A stretch of DNA of 64,000 bases from Arthrobacter citreus. GTDB taxonomy: Bacteria; Actinomycetota; Actinomycetes; Actinomycetales; Micrococcaceae. The notes beneath the pieces were generated by a model. The model saw only the letters and a list, made by a program, of their open reading frames with translations, was not told the origin of the DNA and ran no database searches. The position numbers and the translations under genes are program-made. Each line of letters opens with the position of its first letter. Positions within the stretch are counted from its first letter, which is position 1. The stretch lies in assembly GCF_038405225.1 (NCBI RefSeq), contig NZ_CP151657.1:434001-498000 (forward strand), in the 5' to 3' direction. Below, in pieces: positions 30,560 through 38,162 of the stretch.

Positions 30560-31399
30560 CTAGAAGGCGGCGGTGACGTCGCCGTTGGGCCAGGTTTCCT
30601 CGATGTAGGACTTGACCTCGGGGGAGTGCAGCAGCTCTTCGAGCTTGTCGATGCGGGCGTCTTTGTTGCCGGTCTTCCAGGCCAGGAAGTTGGCGTACGG
30701 GTTGTCCTCGACGGACTCCACCAGCAGGGCATCATCGGTGCTTAGCTCGGCAGCCAGGATGTAGTTGCCGTTGATGATCGCCAGGTCGACGGTGGCGTCC
30801 GAGAGGTCGTTGACCAGCAGCTCGGGCTGGTTTTCGACGAATTCCAGGCCCTTGGGGTTCTGTTCATCCGTCAGCGAGAGCACCGAAGCCTCGGCATCGA
30901 CGTTTTCCAGCAGCCCGGCTTCTTCCAGCAGCGTCAGCGCGCGGGCCTGGTTGGAGGGGTCGTTGGTGATGGCGACACGGGCACCCTCGCCAACCGAGGA
31001 GATGTCCTCGTGCTTTTCGGAGAACACGGCATACGGTTCCACGTGCACACCGGCACCGTGTTCAAAGTCGTAGCCCTGGGACTCGACCTGGGACTCGAAG
31101 TACGGCAGGTGCTGGTAGTAGTTCGCATCCAGGGAACCGTCATCAAGGGCGATGTTCGGCGTGACGTAGTCGTCGAATTCCTTGATTTCCAGGTCCAGGC
31201 CGGTGTCGGCCACCAGGTTTTCGTCAATGAACTGCAGGATCTTCCCGTGCGGCAGCGGGCTGGCGCCGACGGTCAGGGTGACGGGATTGGCCGGATCAAG
31301 GGTATCCACGGTGGACGACGCTTCGCCGGATCCTCCGCAGGCGGAAAGGGCCAGGGCAGCGGCCACACCGGTGGCAACAAGAGTCAGAGATTTACGCAA
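30560..31399 (-). CDS. metQ: Methionine ABC transporter substrate-binding lipoprotein
   Basis: Extracytoplasmic lipoprotein of the NlpA/MetQ family that delivers methionine to MetNI. About 279 residues. The N-terminus is a lipoprotein signal: MRKSLTLVATG, a hydrophobic stretch, and the lipobox LSAC followed by GGSGE. Mature-part marks are VTLTVGASPLPHGKIL and LGLVNNG-like features near VDLAIINGNYIL. I prefer the TTG at 31399, which has AAGGA nine bases upstream, over the TTG at 31417 that would sit in that ribosome site. It is the last gene of metN-metI-metQ, 165 bases after metI, and the terminator follows. Confidence 0.9.
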   Translation of the reverse strand: MRKSLTLVATGVAAALALSACGGSGEASSTVDTLDPANPVTLTVGASPLPHGKILQFIDENLVADTGLDLEIKEFDDYVTPNIALDDGSLDANYYQHLPYFESQVESQGYDFEHGAGVHVEPYAVFSEKHEDISSVGEGARVAITNDPSNQARALTLLEEAGLLENVDAEASVLSLTDEQNPKGLEFVENQPELLVNDLSDATVDLAIINGNYILAAELSTDDALLVESVEDNPYANFLAWKTGNKDARIDKLEELLHSPEVKSYIEETWPNGDVTAAF

Positions 31400-31564
31400 G
31401 GAAAGCGTTCCTTTCAAGTGACCCGGGCATGGAAACTTCAGACCCGGACAGGGAGCAGCTAGCGGCTACTGGCTGCGGCTTCGCGGGCCGCCGCACCGCG
31501 GACGGCGGGGACGGCGGACCGGAAATTCTGGATGGCAACGGGTGTTGCCTCTCCGGCGGGGTGC

Positions 31565-32395
31565 TCAGCGCCGGACACGTGCTTCGGAGACAGCGGAGGA
31601 GTCCTCAGCGGAAACGGACTGGGCGGAGCCGGCGGATTCTGCCGGCACTGCCGCCACACCGGCGGCCGCCGCTGCGGGCTCCGGGCGGCGCCGGCGCTTT
31701 CCCGAACCGCCGGCCGAGCGGTGGTCCACGCGGCGGGCAACGATGTCGCCGGTGATTTGGATGACCTGGACAATGGCCACGATCACGATGATGGTCACCA
31801 CCATGACACCGCTGTCGAACCGCTGCACGCCGTAGTTGTACGCCAGGCGGCCCAAACCGCCGCCGCCCACGATGCCGGCCATGGCCGAGTAACCGACCAG
31901 CGTGACCATGGTGGTGGTCAGCGCGGCCACCAGGCCGGGCATGGCTTCGGGCAGCAGGACCTTGGTGACGACCTGCATCTTAGTTGATCCCATGACCAGG
32001 GCGGCGTCGATCTTCCCGCCGGACACATCCCGCAGCGCCGTTTCGACAAGGCGGGCGAAGAACGGAATGGTGCCGATGCTCAGCGCCACGCAGGCAGCGA
32101 TCGGCCCGATCGAAGTGCCGGTGATGATCCTTGCCAGCGGAATCAGGGTGACCATCAGGATGGCAAACGGAATGGAGCGCGTGATGTTGACAATGATGTC
32201 GCTGACGATCCGGTTGATCACGGGGAAGGGCCGCAGCCCGCCCGGAGCACTGGTATGCAGGAAGATGCCCAGCGGAAGGCCGATCAACAGCGTCACGATG
32301 CCGGAAATAGCCACCATCTGCAGTGTTTCCACAATCGATTCGGGCAGCGCCTTGGTAATGCCGGGATTGTTCAGGAGTTCGGTGAGGAAGTTCAT
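31565..32395 (-). CDS. metI: Methionine ABC transporter permease, with long C-terminal tail
   Basis: Membrane channel subunit of the MetNIQ methionine importer. Of 276 residues, the first about 215 are a normal MetI with five hydrophobic spans and the coupling EAA-type loop GSTKMQVVTKVLLPEAMPG. The last about 60 residues are an extra Ala/Pro/Ser-rich tail after VARRVDHRS, low in complexity, not found in E. coli MetI and predicted cytoplasmic and disordered. The start overlaps the metN stop by 4 bases (ATGA), so production of the two is coupled. Confidence 0.9.
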   Translation of the reverse strand: MNFLTELLNNPGITKALPESIVETLQMVAISGIVTLLIGLPLGIFLHTSAPGGLRPFPVINRIVSDIIVNITRSIPFAILMVTLIPLARIITGTSIGPIAACVALSIGTIPFFARLVETALRDVSGGKIDAALVMGSTKMQVVTKVLLPEAMPGLVAALTTTMVTLVGYSAMAGIVGGGGLGRLAYNYGVQRFDSGVMVVTIIVIVAIVQVIQITGDIVARRVDHRSAGGSGKRRRRPEPAAAAAGVAAVPAESAGSAQSVSAEDSSAVSEARVRR

Positions 32396-33381
32396 GCTGC
32401 CACCTCCACGGCAACGCCCTGGTTGGCGAGATAGTCGGTGACGGCCTGCATGTCCGTATGGACATCAAGCTGGATGCGCAGGCGGCCGAAGCGGCTGCCC
32501 GCGAGGGTTTCGACACTTCCGGCCAAAACGTTGACATCCGTGTTGAAGCGCCGGGTCAGGGCGGAAAGGACAGGTTCGGTGGCGCTGCCGCCGGTGAGCA
32601 GCAGCTCCAGGACCGGGCCGGTGGGGTCACCCGGAAGAAGCGGGGTGGGCGGCAGCGGAATGAGCGCCTTGGCCAGCCGGCCGCGAAGGTTGGAGGCAAC
32701 TTCGTTCAGGGGGCCGTGCTCGGCCACGCGGCCGGCTTCGAGCAGCGAGACGGAATCGCAGATGCGCTTCACCACGTTCATCTCGTGCGTGATGATCAGC
32801 ACGGTCAGCCCCAGCCGGTGCGACAGATCGGAGATCAGGTCAAGAATGTCGTCGGTGGTGGCCGGATCGAGCGCGGAGGTGGGCTCGTCGCACAGCAGGA
32901 TGTCCGGGTCCGAGGCCAGGGCCCGGGCAATGCCCACCCGCTGCTTCTGCCCGCCGGAGAGCTGGGCGGGGTAGGCATCGGCAAAGCTCTCGAGGCCAAC
33001 CAGGCGCAGCAGGGCTGAGACCTTGTCCCGGATGTCCTGCTTCTTGGCGCCTACCAGCTCCAGGGGATGGGCGATGTTTTCCGCGGCCGTGCGCGAATCC
33101 ATCAGGTTCGCGTGCTGGAACACCATGCCGATGCGGCGGCGGGCCGTGCGGATTTCAGAGTCTTTTACCGCGGTCAATTCCCGGCCGTCGATGGTTACCG
33201 AACCCGACGTCGGCCGGTCCAGGAGCGTGAGGCAACGCACCAGTGTTGACTTGCCGGCGCCTGAATGTCCGATGATCCCGTGAATGGAACCCTTCGGGAC
33301 GCTCAGGCTGACGCCGTCGAGCGCGGTGACATCGCGGTCGCCCTGGCGGTATACCTTGCGCAGGTCGGTAACTGTGATCAT
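32392..33381 (-). CDS. metN: Methionine ABC transporter ATP-binding protein with NIL domain
   Basis: ATPase that powers methionine import. The 329-residue protein has Walker A GHSGAGKST (about 38-46), the Q loop in FQHANLMDSRT, signature LSGGQKQRVGIARAL (about 140-154), Walker B ILLCDEPTSALD and the H loop ITHEMNVV. The C-terminal 80 residues form the NIL domain, which in E. coli binds methionine and inhibits transport when the cell has enough. The ATG at 33381 follows GAGG. It is the first gene of the operon, with a long structured leader before it. Confidence 0.93.
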   Translation of the reverse strand: MITVTDLRKVYRQGDRDVTALDGVSLSVPKGSIHGIIGHSGAGKSTLVRCLTLLDRPTSGSVTIDGRELTAVKDSEIRTARRRIGMVFQHANLMDSRTAAENIAHPLELVGAKKQDIRDKVSALLRLVGLESFADAYPAQLSGGQKQRVGIARALASDPDILLCDEPTSALDPATTDDILDLISDLSHRLGLTVLIITHEMNVVKRICDSVSLLEAGRVAEHGPLNEVASNLRGRLAKALIPLPPTPLLPGDPTGPVLELLLTGGSATEPVLSALTRRFNTDVNVLAGSVETLAGSRFGRLRIQLDVHTDMQAVTDYLANQGVAVEVAA

Positions 33382-33600
33382 TAATCCTCGTGGTCTACGT
33401 ATCGGGGCTGGTCAGCGGCCGGATGAGGGCACAGGAAAGTGCCTTGCACGTCCGGGTGCTGAGGCCTTTGCGGGGTGTCTGCCAATCACGTGGCACGAGA
33501 CGCCGGTCCGCCGGAGGGTCCTGAAACGCAGGTCTCCTTGGTCGCGCCTGGGGCGCCATCAGCGCCTAACACAGGTGCAAGTATCTCATGTACAGGCCGC
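33382..33600 (-). ncRNA. Structured leader upstream of metNIQ (candidate cis-regulatory RNA)
   Basis: The 284 bases between metN and the exonuclease gene contain no gene. Read on the minus strand they hold a run of hairpins: GGCGC-TGATG-GCGCC, CCTG-CGTTT-CAGG, CCGG-CGGA-CCGG, GCAC-CCGGAC-GTGC and GGCAC-TTTCCT-GTGCC. Two of these lie between GGAGAC and GTCTC, with CCAA and TTGG outside, which would close a multi-branched junction. S-box (SAM-I) and SAM-IV consensus elements were looked for and not found. A regulatory RNA is possible; simple spacer DNA is the alternative. Confidence 0.35.
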
Positions 33601-33665
33601 CGGACAGGACTCGAAGGCACACTGCGAAGTGATGTTGCGCCCCATGACGTTCACGGGCCCATGTG

Positions 33666-34349
33666 TCAGGAACGGGTGGGCCACGCACCGTCCACCACTG
33701 CCGCCGGATCCTTGCGCCGGAGGTAGTCCTGGAAGCTGGCGGCCTGCGCGCCGGCCCATCCGATCTGCGCCCGGTGCAGGTCCGCGGCATCTCCGTGCAG
33801 TACCGGATACCGTCCGGCCATGGCGCGGGCGACACCCAGCGTGGCCATCACATCGGCGGCTGAGGTGTGTGCGTTCTCGAAACCGACGCCGTAGTGCTCG
33901 GTCAGCGCAGTCAGCGTTCGCTTGCCGCGGCGGTACCGGTCCACCTGCTTGTCCAGGATATAGGGATCAATCACCGGTGCCGGCGCCGGTGCGGTCAGCC
34001 CGAAGCGTTCGCATTCCCGGTTCAACACGGTGAAGTCGTAGCAGGCGTTGAACGCCAGGACCGGGACGCCTGCCGCAAAGAAACCGCCGAGCACCCCGGC
34101 GATTTCTGCGGTTACTTCCGGGGCCGGACGGCCCTCGGCCCGGGCCCTTTCGGTGCTGACACCGTGAATGGCTGCGGCCTCATCGGGGATGTCCTCTTCG
34201 ACGGCGGCCAGCCACTCGTGGTGCTGCAGGACCACGCCCTGCCCGTTGACCAGAATGACGGATGCGGTGACGATGCGCGCGGTATGCGGGTCACGGCCGG
34301 TGGTCTCAAGATCAAAGGCCGCGTGGGGGAGTTCATGCCAGCTGTTCAT
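33666..34349 (-). CDS. DEDDh 3'-5' exonuclease (DnaQ-like)
   Basis: A 227-residue single-domain exonuclease of the DnaQ/epsilon superfamily. The acidic motifs are in order: FDLETTGRDP (Exo I, residues 12-21), FNACYDFTVLN (Exo II, near 98-108) and HTSAADVMAT (Exo III, His and Asp near 161-170). No polymerase or helicase domain is attached, so it could act in DNA repair or RNA trimming. The ATG at 34349 is six bases after TACGTT, a leaderless arrangement. It is divergent from the ATL-AdnA-AdnB repair operon, which suggests a role in DNA repair; that is inference. Confidence 0.88.
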   Translation of the reverse strand: MNSWHELPHAAFDLETTGRDPHTARIVTASVILVNGQGVVLQHHEWLAAVEEDIPDEAAAIHGVSTERARAEGRPAPEVTAEIAGVLGGFFAAGVPVLAFNACYDFTVLNRECERFGLTAPAPAPVIDPYILDKQVDRYRRGKRTLTALTEHYGVGFENAHTSAADVMATLGVARAMAGRYPVLHGDAADLHRAQIGWAGAQAASFQDYLRRKDPAAVVDGAWPTRS

Positions 34350-34355
34350 GAAGCA

Positions 34356-34361
34356 AACGTA
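34356..34361 (-). promoter_or_regulatory. Leaderless -10 box of the exonuclease gene (TACGTT-N6-ATG)
   Basis: On the minus strand TACGTT is followed by TGCTTC and the ATG at 34347-34349. No ribosome site is present. Confidence 0.45.
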
Positions 34362-34410
34362 CCGGCGGGCACTGACATTCGAAGATTCCCGGGCGCCGAG
34401 CGGCGGGGAC

Positions 34411-34416
34411 TAGGCT
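34411..34416 (+). promoter_or_regulatory. Leaderless -10 box of the ATL-adnAB operon (TAGGCT-N6-ATG)
   Basis: TAGGCT is six bases before the ATG at 34423. The divergent exonuclease gene has the same layout only 50 bases away, so both genes appear to start leaderless from one small control region. Confidence 0.45.
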
Positions 34417-34422
34417 GGTGGC

Positions 34423-34827
34423 ATGCGCGATGAGTATGTCGAAGCCGTCCGTTCAGTGGTTGCGCTGATACCGGCCGGCAGGGTCCTTTCCTACGGGGAC
34501 GTCGCCGAGATTCTGCACGCCGGCGGTCCCCGCCAGGTTGGCGCCGTGCTGTCCGGCAGCGGTGCGGGGCTTCCCTGGTGGCGCGTGATCAGGGCCGGCG
34601 GTGAACCGCCGCGCTGCCACGAAAAGCGCGCCCTGGACCACTACCGCAGCGAGGGAACTCCGCTGTCCGGAAAGCCTGACGACGACGGCGGGGGATACCG
34701 GGTGCGGATCGGTCCGGCCCGGTGGTTCCCGTCGGAGGGGGACTGGACCGTGATTGAGAGCGTCCGCGCGGAGCTTGCGGGGCGGGAAACGGGAATGTCG
34801 GCGGGACATGATGAAGTAGAGGCATGA
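34423..34827 (+). CDS. Alkyltransferase-like protein (ATL, MGMT family without active Cys)
   Basis: Binds O6-alkylguanine and flags it for nucleotide excision repair without repairing it itself. The 134-residue protein has the MGMT DNA-binding fold: IPAGRVLSYGDVAEILHAGG and PRQVGAVLSGS. Where true alkyltransferases have the active-site PCHR, this reads LPWWRVIRAGG: the Cys is replaced by Trp, the hallmark of ATL proteins. The C-terminal quarter is acidic and variable. It overlaps adnA by 4 bases. M. tuberculosis Rv3204, described as an MGMT-family protein, lies close to adnA in the same way. Confidence 0.87.
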   Translation: MRDEYVEAVRSVVALIPAGRVLSYGDVAEILHAGGPRQVGAVLSGSGAGLPWWRVIRAGGEPPRCHEKRALDHYRSEGTPLSGKPDDDGGGYRVRIGPARWFPSEGDWTVIESVRAELAGRETGMSAGHDEVEA

Positions 34828-37800
34828 GCGTAAAACTGCAACTGGTTGGACCGTCGGCCGGAACCGCCGAAGCCCCGCAGCTGAGCCCGGACCAGCAGGC
34901 CGTGGTGGACCTGCCGTCGGGCAGCGGTCCGGTCCTGGTCCTGGGCGCTCCCGGCACCGGGAAATCGACGGTGCTGGTGGAAACGGCCGTGGCACGGATT
35001 GACGCCGGACTTGACCCGTCAGGCCTGCTGCTGCTTGCGCCCACCCGGCTGGCTGCGGCTGCGCTGCGGGACAGCCTCTCCGCCAGGCTCCGCGGCACCC
35101 TGAGCACGTCCCCGGCACGCACCTGGGCCTCCTACGCCTTTGACCTGATCCGCCGGGCCAAGGCCGAGGGCCGGCTGCCGTACATAACCCGGGCGCCCAA
35201 GCTGCTCTCGGGAGCCGAGCAGGACGTCATCATCAAGGAGCTGCTGGAAGGGCACGGACAGCAGGGCGTACCCGCCCTGCCCTGGCCGGATTCACTGGAC
35301 CTTGCCCTGCCCACGCGCGGTTTCCGGCAGGAAATCCGGCAGCTCTTCGACCGCATCATCGAATACGGGATTTCCGCGGAACGGGTCGCCGACCTGGGGC
35401 GGCGGCACAACCGCCCGGACTGGGTGGCCGCCGGCGCGCTGTACGCGGAGTACCGCGATGTGCTCGACATCCGCATGCCGGAAGCCTTTGACCCGGCCGG
35501 CATCATCACCACCGCCCTGGAGATCCTGCAGTCCGACCCGGAGTTCCTGGCGGCGGAACAGGCGCGGCAGCAGCTGATCCTCGTTGATGACCTGCAGGAG
35601 GCCAATCCGGCCATCCATGCCCTGCTCGGGCTGCTGGGCCGGGGACGGGACACCGTGGTGACGGCATGCCCGGACACCGTGGTGCAGGGCTTCCGCGGAG
35701 CCCGGCCGGACCTGCTGGGCAAGCTCAGCGACACGCTGGGAGAAGGACTGCGGACCTTCGTCCTGTCCGGACCGCACCGGCTGACCGGCTCCGTTGCGCT
35801 GGCCTGGCTTCGGACCGCTTCCCGGATCTCCGTCGTCGGGCAGCTTCCGCGCTACCGGGCCGCGGTGCTGCCGGCGGCGCCGCAGGCCGAAGCGGACGTG
35901 CAGGAGCCGGACGTGCAGGCGCCGGGCGAGCGGGAACCGGTGGCGGAGGAGAGCGGAGAGGACGCCGGACCCGCCGTCGGCCGGGCAGAGGCGCACATTG
36001 TCGATTCGCCCATGCACGAACTGCGCTACATCGCCCAGCGCATCCTCGAAGCCCAGCTGCTGGACGGGCGAAGCCTGGAAGAGATTGCCGTCATCGTGCG
36101 CACCGGCGGCCAGCTGGCCCGCATCCAGCGCTACCTCAGCGGGCAGGGAATCGATGTCAAGGTGCCCGTCGCGGAAAAGGCGGTGCGCGATGAAGCCGCG
36201 GTGAGGCCGCTGCTGGAGGCGTTCGCCGTCGTCCTGAACCCGGACCTGCTCACCCCCGAGGCGGCGGTGTCGCTGCTGACCTCACGGATCGGCGGGGCCA
36301 GCTCGATCGAACTGCGCAGGCTCCGCCAGTCGCTGCGCCGCGAGGAGATGCGCGGCGGGGGCGGTCGCACCAGCGATGCCCTGCTCGTGGAAGCCCTGCT
36401 TGATCCGCTGTCGCCCAGCGGGATTGCGCTCGCCGGACTGTCCTGGGAGGCACGCTCGGCCCAGCGCACCTCAGCCATGCTGCGGGCTGGCCGCGAGGCT
36501 GCCGAACAGCCCGGCGCCACTGCCGAAACGGTGCTGTGGGCCCTGTGGTCGGTTTCCGGCTGGTCAAAGAAATGGGCCGAAACGGCTCTGTTCGGCGGGC
36601 CGGCGGGGGCCAGGGCAGACCGCGACCTGGATGCCATCATGGCCCTGTTTCAAACGGCCGAACGCTACGTGGACCAGTTGCCCGGCTCCACACCGGCGCA
36701 GTTCCTGGACTACCTGACCAGTTCCGAGCTGCCGATGGACACCCTCGCCGCCCGCGCGCAGCGCCGGGACGCCGTGGAACTGCTCACTCCGGCCAGCGCC
36801 GCCGGCCGGGAATGGCCTCTGGTGATCGTTGCCGGCGTGCAGGACGGTGTCTGGCCCAACCTGCGCCTGCGCGGTGAACTGCTCGGCAGCGGAGACCTGG
36901 TTGCCGCCGTCGAACACGGTGACGGATTCGCCAAACACCGCAGCCCGCAGTCGCTGATGCATGCGATCCGGCACGATGAACTGCGTAGCTTCTCCACCGC
37001 GGTCTCACGGGCCCGCGAGCTGCTGATCTGCACCGCGGTGTCATCCGACGACGAGCAGCCCTCAGCGTTCCTGGACCTGGTGGATCCGCTGCCCCCGCAG
37101 GCCGTGAAGCGCGAACGCACCGAGGTGCTGCGCCCCCTGACCCTGCGGTCCCTGGTGGCGGAACTGCGCGCCTACACGCAGCAGGCGCAGGAGAAGCCTG
37201 AACTGGCCCGTGAAGCGGTGCACCATCTGGGCACCATGCTCAACCACCCGGTCCGGGTTCCCGGCGCTGCCCCGGCGGACTGGTGGGGTCTGGCCGAACT
37301 GTCCACCACCGCTCCAGTCATTCCGGAGGAGACACCCATACCGGTGTCTCCGTCCAAGGTGGACGCCGTGATGAAGTCGCCGCTGAGCTGGTTCGTTTCC
37401 GCCGCCGGCGGGGAGCAGGCCACCGACTTCGCCCGGTCCCTGGGCACCCTGGTGCACCAGATTGCGCAAGATATGCCCGACGCCTCCGGCGGCGAATACG
37501 TCCAGGAACTTCAGCGCCGCTGGCCGACACTGGGCATGAAGGACAACTGGGAAGGAAAGCTGGATTTCCGCCGCGCCGAGACCATGGTGCGCAAGCTTGC
37601 CGCCTACGTCATCACCATGCGCCAGGAAGGACGTTCCCTGGTCGACGTGGAGCGGGACTTCGCCGCCGAGGTGCCGGTGGAAATCCGGGGACGGGAAAGG
37701 ACGGCACTGCTGCGCGGGCAGATTGACCGGCTGGAGATCGACGCCGAGGGGCGGCTCTTCATCGTTGACCTCAAGACCGGAAAATCAGCTCCGAAAAAGG

Positions 37801-38162
37801 ACGACCTGGAAAAGCACCCGCAGCTGGCCGCGTATCAGGAGGCGGTGCGGGAAGGCGCGGTAAACCGCGAGGCACCCGACCCGGAGAACCTGGCGGCCGC
37901 GCCGGCGCAGCCGTCCCGGCCCGGAGGGGCTGCCCTGGTCCAGCTGGGAACCACCAGCAAATCAGTCGCCGTGCAGCAGCAGCCCCCGCTCGACCCCGCG
38001 GACACCACAGCCCGGGACATGGTCCGGACAGCGGCCGAACTGATGTCCGACGCCAGCTTTGAAACCGTCCATGACCCCACCCGCAGCGGATTCGGCGGGC
38101 ACGGCTGCCGGCTGCCCGAAATATGCCCGCTGTGCCCCGAAGGAAAGCAGGTCACCGAATGA
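34824..38162 (+). CDS. adnA: AdnA-like helicase-nuclease subunit
   Basis: One subunit of the AdnAB helicase-nuclease that resects double-strand breaks in actinobacteria. The 1112-residue protein has a UvrD-type motor: GAPGTGKST at about 41-49, LLLLAPTRLAAAALRD (Ia), and a degenerate motif II region (LILVDDLQEANP). The C-terminal RecB-type nuclease has RGQIDRLEIDAEGRLFIVDL then KTGK (near 979) and QLAAYQ. It ends with three cysteines in GCRLPEICPLC, reminiscent of iron-sulfur-linked nucleases. The ATG overlaps the ATL stop (ATGA) and the gene overlaps adnB by 4 bases. The middle contains an acidic, repetitive insert (about 350-395). Confidence 0.88.
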   Translation: MSVKLQLVGPSAGTAEAPQLSPDQQAVVDLPSGSGPVLVLGAPGTGKSTVLVETAVARIDAGLDPSGLLLLAPTRLAAAALRDSLSARLRGTLSTSPARTWASYAFDLIRRAKAEGRLPYITRAPKLLSGAEQDVIIKELLEGHGQQGVPALPWPDSLDLALPTRGFRQEIRQLFDRIIEYGISAERVADLGRRHNRPDWVAAGALYAEYRDVLDIRMPEAFDPAGIITTALEILQSDPEFLAAEQARQQLILVDDLQEANPAIHALLGLLGRGRDTVVTACPDTVVQGFRGARPDLLGKLSDTLGEGLRTFVLSGPHRLTGSVALAWLRTASRISVVGQLPRYRAAVLPAAPQAEADVQEPDVQAPGEREPVAEESGEDAGPAVGRAEAHIVDSPMHELRYIAQRILEAQLLDGRSLEEIAVIVRTGGQLARIQRYLSGQGIDVKVPVAEKAVRDEAAVRPLLEAFAVVLNPDLLTPEAAVSLLTSRIGGASSIELRRLRQSLRREEMRGGGGRTSDALLVEALLDPLSPSGIALAGLSWEARSAQRTSAMLRAGREAAEQPGATAETVLWALWSVSGWSKKWAETALFGGPAGARADRDLDAIMALFQTAERYVDQLPGSTPAQFLDYLTSSELPMDTLAARAQRRDAVELLTPASAAGREWPLVIVAGVQDGVWPNLRLRGELLGSGDLVAAVEHGDGFAKHRSPQSLMHAIRHDELRSFSTAVSRARELLICTAVSSDDEQPSAFLDLVDPLPPQAVKRERTEVLRPLTLRSLVAELRAYTQQAQEKPELAREAVHHLGTMLNHPVRVPGAAPADWWGLAELSTTAPVIPEETPIPVSPSKVDAVMKSPLSWFVSAAGGEQATDFARSLGTLVHQIAQDMPDASGGEYVQELQRRWPTLGMKDNWEGKLDFRRAETMVRKLAAYVITMRQEGRSLVDVERDFAAEVPVEIRGRERTALLRGQIDRLEIDAEGRLFIVDLKTGKSAPKKDDLEKHPQLAAYQEAVREGAVNREAPDPENLAAAPAQPSRPGGAALVQLGTTSKSVAVQQQPPLDPADTTARDMVRTAAELMSDASFETVHDPTRSGFGGHGCRLPEICPLCPEGKQVTE

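Noticed and set aside
31400-31417. TTG at 31417 as metQ start
   Set aside because: It would place the AAGGA ribosome site inside the gene; the TTG at 31399 has this site at the right distance and begins a compact lipoprotein signal.
33382-33600. SAM-I (S-box), SAM-IV or T-box riboswitch before metN
   Set aside because: I compared both strands with the conserved cores from memory and found no convincing match, so only an unnamed candidate RNA is reported.
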